A stretch of DNA of 64,000 nt from Halichondria panicea (lineage: Eukaryota > Porifera > Demospongiae > Suberitida > Halichondriidae), in NCBI RefSeq assembly GCF_963675165.1, contig NC_087392.1, forward strand, positions 4,795,442 through 4,859,441, given 5' to 3'. How positions within the stretch are numbered: the first letter of the stretch is position 1; the number at the start of each line of letters is the position of its first letter. Below the pieces are notes generated by a model, which saw only the letters and a list, made by a program, of their open reading frames with translations, did not search any database and was not told the DNA's origin. A program made the translations under genes and the position numbers. This document shows positions 60,001-64,000 of the stretch, piece by piece.

Positions 60001-63000
60001 TTAAAGTACTTATTATATTATAGTCTAGTGTGAAACAAACTTAGACAATTGTATATGTGTAGGCTATATTATTTGTATACTTTTGACCGTAATTATAGGC
60101 AGGTACATGCATGTAGGTTATATATAGATCTAGATTTAGTTGTCAATCAATGTACATGATTGTGTTTGTTGTGAATTTGAGTTGACGATCAAACAATAAT
60201 TATAGTGATTGCAAAAACAGGCATGTTAAACCAAAATTTGCATTCTAGTTCCAAACTACCCCAAAGAGTCACATCTGACAAACAGAAAGTGACGTCAATG
60301 CATAAATCAGGGTTGACAACCTTCTGTATGAGAACAAAACTATGCACAACTGCATGCAGTCAGAGACATGACACCCCTATAGGCCTTCACCCATTATTCT
60401 AATTTAATTCTTGAAAGTTGTGCCTATTATTCTTATCGATTATTCTCTAAAAATCCCAAAAATGTGACGAACAAAAATTAATTAAACTGACACAAGACAT
60501 ATCAGTGTTGTCTCGCTCATGACTTGTCAAAATTAGGTTTTCCTAAAAGAAGGCCGGGGCGGCTGATTCATGCATAGATAAAGAAGAAACTTCAAAGGGA
60601 TTGGAAACGGAAGTGGCCTCGATAAAACATACGCACCTCGTTTTCTTTTCCTTTTTCCTGCCTCAAATGAGAAAATGTGCTGACTTAGCATGCATTTTAG
60701 TGCCCACCAATCCCAATGGAAGAAGCAAAGAAGTCTACTGCTCTGTCCACTGCCCCTCTGGTCTGAGCATTAATAACTTTCATGCTTCGAATTCATGCAG
60801 TTATTTTATAGATCTAGATAATTATAGAGTCTAGTCATTATAAAAAGTTGCATATACCACATGGCATTACAAAAACTGATAAACGAAATATTGAAATAGC
60901 TATCTAATCCAATGTTTTTTATAGTACTGGGATATTATATCGTCCCCTGTACTAGCTGTACTGTTGAATAGGTTGGACATAAAATATGTTTCCACCGGCA
61001 TTACTCCTTACACAAGTAAGAGTGGAGAGAGCACAGTTAGCGTTGTGTCCAGAAGTGGAGAGAGGCCGGTGATCGACGTGTACGAGAGTCTTGTTTCACA
61101 TGCTTCTTTATATATACGCAGCATATGTTTCCTCAACATTAAGTCTTGGCTTCCGAGGCATTGATATAGGTGTTTTAAGTGGAAACATCCATGAAAGTGC
61201 TAATAAAAAACAGGCATACATGTACATGTACACATTATAATTATTACACAAAACTATATCTCTACTACAGATTGCAAGGATCACAGTTTTAGGCTTAGAA
61301 CAAGTGAAACAATACATTTTGGTTTAGCACATCATTCCTACACAATTCAAATTTATCATGCACATTTCGTTTATCAGCTAGAGGGACGATAGCATGCAGT
61401 ATTTTAAGACCAATACGGCAATAGATACAAGATAATGGATCTTTTTTCAGATACAAACGTAAATGACAAAACCTTTAGCTTTGGTTTATGCTTGGATATA
61501 GAGCAACAACTCACACAAATTTCAAACCTCTGAAGTCTCCAGTCACAGTAGGGACAACAGGTATAAATATTAGACCAAACCTTGCAGGTGACAGCTGAGA
61601 CACTGTATAGACAAAGCCTTACTGCTGTTTTTTGCACTCTATTTGATACACACTCAGACAGATGCATAGTATACTGAGAAAACTCAGAAACATAAAAGGG
61701 AGGTATTTCCCGGGAATTTCGCGGACACAATTTAGGCGAGGCGCGGATGTTTATTGAGGGTAGACTGAACGCTTCCGTTTCCAATCCCTCTCTTCGATCA
61801 TACGACTAAATATTCACCTTCAGCCATTTTTTGCTGTGAGAACATCGTTATGCAAAACTTAATGTAATAATCTTTACCAAAAATAGACATTGTTGCCAAT
61901 TATTCTTTAGACACCTAGTATATATAGACACCTAGTATATATATGCTAAAATTATTCCAAGCATAATTTATCAGGGCCTAGATATACCCCCTGGCCCCTC
62001 GAGTCCAGTCGCTATAGAAATAGGCCAGGTTTTTCTATGAGAGTTGATTATACCGCCCAAAATTTATTATGAGTTTTTTTTAGAAAAAGTGCATTTTGGT
62101 TGACCATGCAGGTGTGCAAGCTTTAGAGAGAGGTGTATTTTAGTAGTGCCGCTTCTAAAGAGTCTGGGTAGTTAATTTTAATATTTGAGTTAAAGAAACA
62201 GGAAAGTACAGTGTAGCAACAACTGGAAGTTTGCGACTAATCTTAGTTTCTGGCTCATTAATTGATTTGTTACTGAGTATTGTTAGCTATTAATTGGCTT
62301 AGCTATACCAGGATACCGCCTTTGTTCTAATTACAGCACCAAAACAATTAATTCAAATCTGGCCTCTACTGGATACACTTTACTACTGCCATCTACCAAC
62401 CAATTATTTGGTGGCCATTTAAGAGAGGTGCGTTTCGATTCAGTAAGAGCTTTAAACTATATAATAATTTATGTTGCTGCAATAGGGTTCGATGAGGCTA
62501 ATAGAATGGGGTGAGGTCCTTAATAATTTATTGAGAGGCGTTTAGTGCTGACAAAACTAATCCCTCTATCCAACGCTTGTTCTGATATAAAGTCATGGTT
62601 GTGTGTATGGTGGATATACAGACCCCGTGAACCAATTGTTAATAATTTGACGAAAAAGTATGATTGTGAATGATGTTGTAACGGATTAGAGTTATAATTA
62701 TGCTCTCGCCAGATTTCTTTGTTTCCACGCTTTTTGGTGTTTTTCCCGGCCCCGGCCAATCTTAGCATTTAATTATTTGTATGACATAATGATCATTGAC
62801 GTTGGTCCAAGAAATTCTTGAACTTCTAACACGAGTTCAGTGTCACATAGACTCACATAGGCTTGACTAGCCTCGATTCCAGGCCGATTAAAATACGGCC
62901 TGGTACCTATTGCAGGGGTGATAGTGCGCATGCGTTTCAAATTACCCAGAATATGGGTAATCGTACTACGAACGTAAAACCTTAGTAAATTACACAGGAA

Positions 63001-64000
63001 ATTAGTCCGTTTACTAAAAATAATTATGTTCCGTAATACTTTATCTCTATAACTGAGTTCTGTAAAGCTGTGGCTTATGCCGTCTATTGCGTTGGTCTAG
63101 AAGGCTTGAACACTAGTTTTAAGACAGAAGAGGCTCTCATCTACGTCTAGGATGGTCCTATAGCCAGGTTGTCTTCGCAAGTAGCAGTTTGAGGCACCAT
63201 ACACTTCCCCACAAGCGTTTCAAACGTGTCATTTAGTGCAAATTTGGAATCCAACAAAAATGGAAAAAGAGGTGTGGTCAAGATTGAAGAAGTTTCCTGT
63301 GTAATGGTAGTGACTTTACTTCATTTTTGTGCTCTTATGCTTAGTCATATGTCATTTATTTTTGTGTAGACACAATAAACATGCATTTGTCTGATATACT
63401 ATCACAAATGCGCATGCTTCAATCAAAACTGTTGGAACTGGGCAGCCTGTGTTGTCAGACATCTTTATTGTGGTTTGTATAGTGTACCTACTCTGAGCTT
63501 CATCCTGGGCAGACAAAAATTTTCCAGGACTCTCAGAGTGAATCACTCAATGTAAAAAGCATAGAGCTACTTCAATAACAAAGACAGGTAGATGGCTAAC
63601 TTTTTTACAAAAAGATATTCACATTCAAAGTTGTGGCATTATCAACACAAAATCACACAATAAAAATTAATGCTTGTAAGTATATACAACAAGTAGGTTG
63701 AATTGAATTGCTTGTTACACACATAGGAATGAATGAGCAACTTATTTATAAGCTATATAGGGGGCTGTTTGATCAGTTCGACACCAACAATATCGTATCA
63801 ACAGCTATAAAGACCATAGCCAATAAGAATCGATGATAATTAATTTTAGTGACAGTGCTTCAGCAACCTATTGAGTTGACAGTTTGTCGTACTTCTGTGC
63901 AGCATACTGCTGTGAGTAGTTGAGGCAGTCCAAGTTGTTGTCGTGTCCATGCTGCTATCGGGACCACCTAGCCGACAACTGCAACACGTACGTACGTCCC
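60001..64000. other. Downstream flank: transposon-like sequence
   Basis: A family H element at about 60588-61805 (left GGGATTGGAAACGGAAGTGG, CCTCGATAAAACATACGC; right GGCGCGGATGTTTATTGAGG, CTTCCGTTTCCAATCCCTCT), a family F end on the minus strand (62690-62790), and a GCCTCGATTCCAGGCCG / CGGCCTGG hairpin near 62872-62905 similar to one at 7993-8035. 61806-62680 and 62910-63860 show no recognised feature. Confidence 0.6.
63871..63956 (-). CDS. Possible terminal exon of a neighbouring minus-strand gene
   Basis: On the minus strand a GATAGCAG acceptor-like sequence is followed by a frame reading HGHDNNLDCLNYSQQYAAQK YDKLSTQ and a TAG at about 63871. It has a plausible coding look (few rare patterns, amphipathic helix), but only 27 codons and no identified family. 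The upstream exon would lie beyond the window. Function unknown. Confidence 0.25.

Larger units (their letters stand above)
55416..58606. other. Intron 67: fold-backs and a family H element
   Basis: No exon. Contains a short palindrome (55447-55523, arms AGAAATGTATGTAGTGCATA... and complement), a family D head (56171), a fold-back with 11-base target duplication (56241-56758), a family H element (56921-58495) with a nested palindrome (57250-57377), and a 72-base tandem duplication (58445-58588). Confidence 0.7.

Noticed and set aside
59036-59227. Frames inside the last intron on either strand
   Set aside because: They lie in the arms of the fold-back element and mirror each other.
1-64000. 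tRNA or rRNA genes
   Set aside because: No cloverleaf with A/B boxes or rRNA core segments were recognised on reading; a tRNAscan-SE or Infernal run would settle it.

Overview
The window is eukaryotic. It is AT-rich, with many GT-AG introns of 40-70 bases and dense families of short inverted-repeat transposons. It is dominated by one giant plus-strand gene whose spliced product resembles RNF213 (mysterin), the AAA+/E3 ubiquitin ligase of animals. The style (compact introns, abundant MITEs, a clearly metazoan RNF213 with many vertebrate-like exon breaks) suggests an early-branching invertebrate, most likely a demosponge. That assignment is inference.

I reconstruct about 69 coding exons from 391 to the TAA at 59998-60000, roughly 14.7 kb of coding sequence (about 4,890 codons). 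The order follows human RNF213: N-terminal and linker-arm region (391-22880), an AAA unit with a divergent P-loop (24124-27354), the two canonical AAA units (30064-31542 and 31978-32855), degenerate AAA units (37184-42156), the E3 module (42247-45187), the RZ zinc finger (45243-45858) and the C-terminal domain (50499-60000). The true first exons probably lie upstream of the window. Splice phases agree at all junctions checked except the one between 51053 and about 53264.

The protein differs from human RNF213 in four ways. The RING finger expected between 43020 and 43233 is absent. The Walker B glutamate of the second canonical AAA unit is asparagine. Two UBA-like helical bundles and a 31-residue tandem repeat sit in the linker before the AAA core. 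A cysteine next to the RZ zinc ligands is tyrosine.

The long introns hold most of the mobile DNA: a decayed minus-strand MULE transposon (FAR1/GCM-like zinc cluster, DDE transposase, SWIM and PHD fingers; 4479-8135), a Ty1/copia relic with LTR remnants (about 17758-19205), a piggyBac-like element with TTAA target duplication (15636-16544), several families of terminal-inverted-repeat elements often nested in each other, and four notable fold-backs (28960-29999, 47591-47760, 56252-56747, 58960-59810). The blocks coding for the two canonical AAA units and the E3 module keep almost only tiny introns.

After 60000 I see only transposon-like sequence and a weak candidate for a terminal exon of a minus-strand neighbour near 63871-63956.
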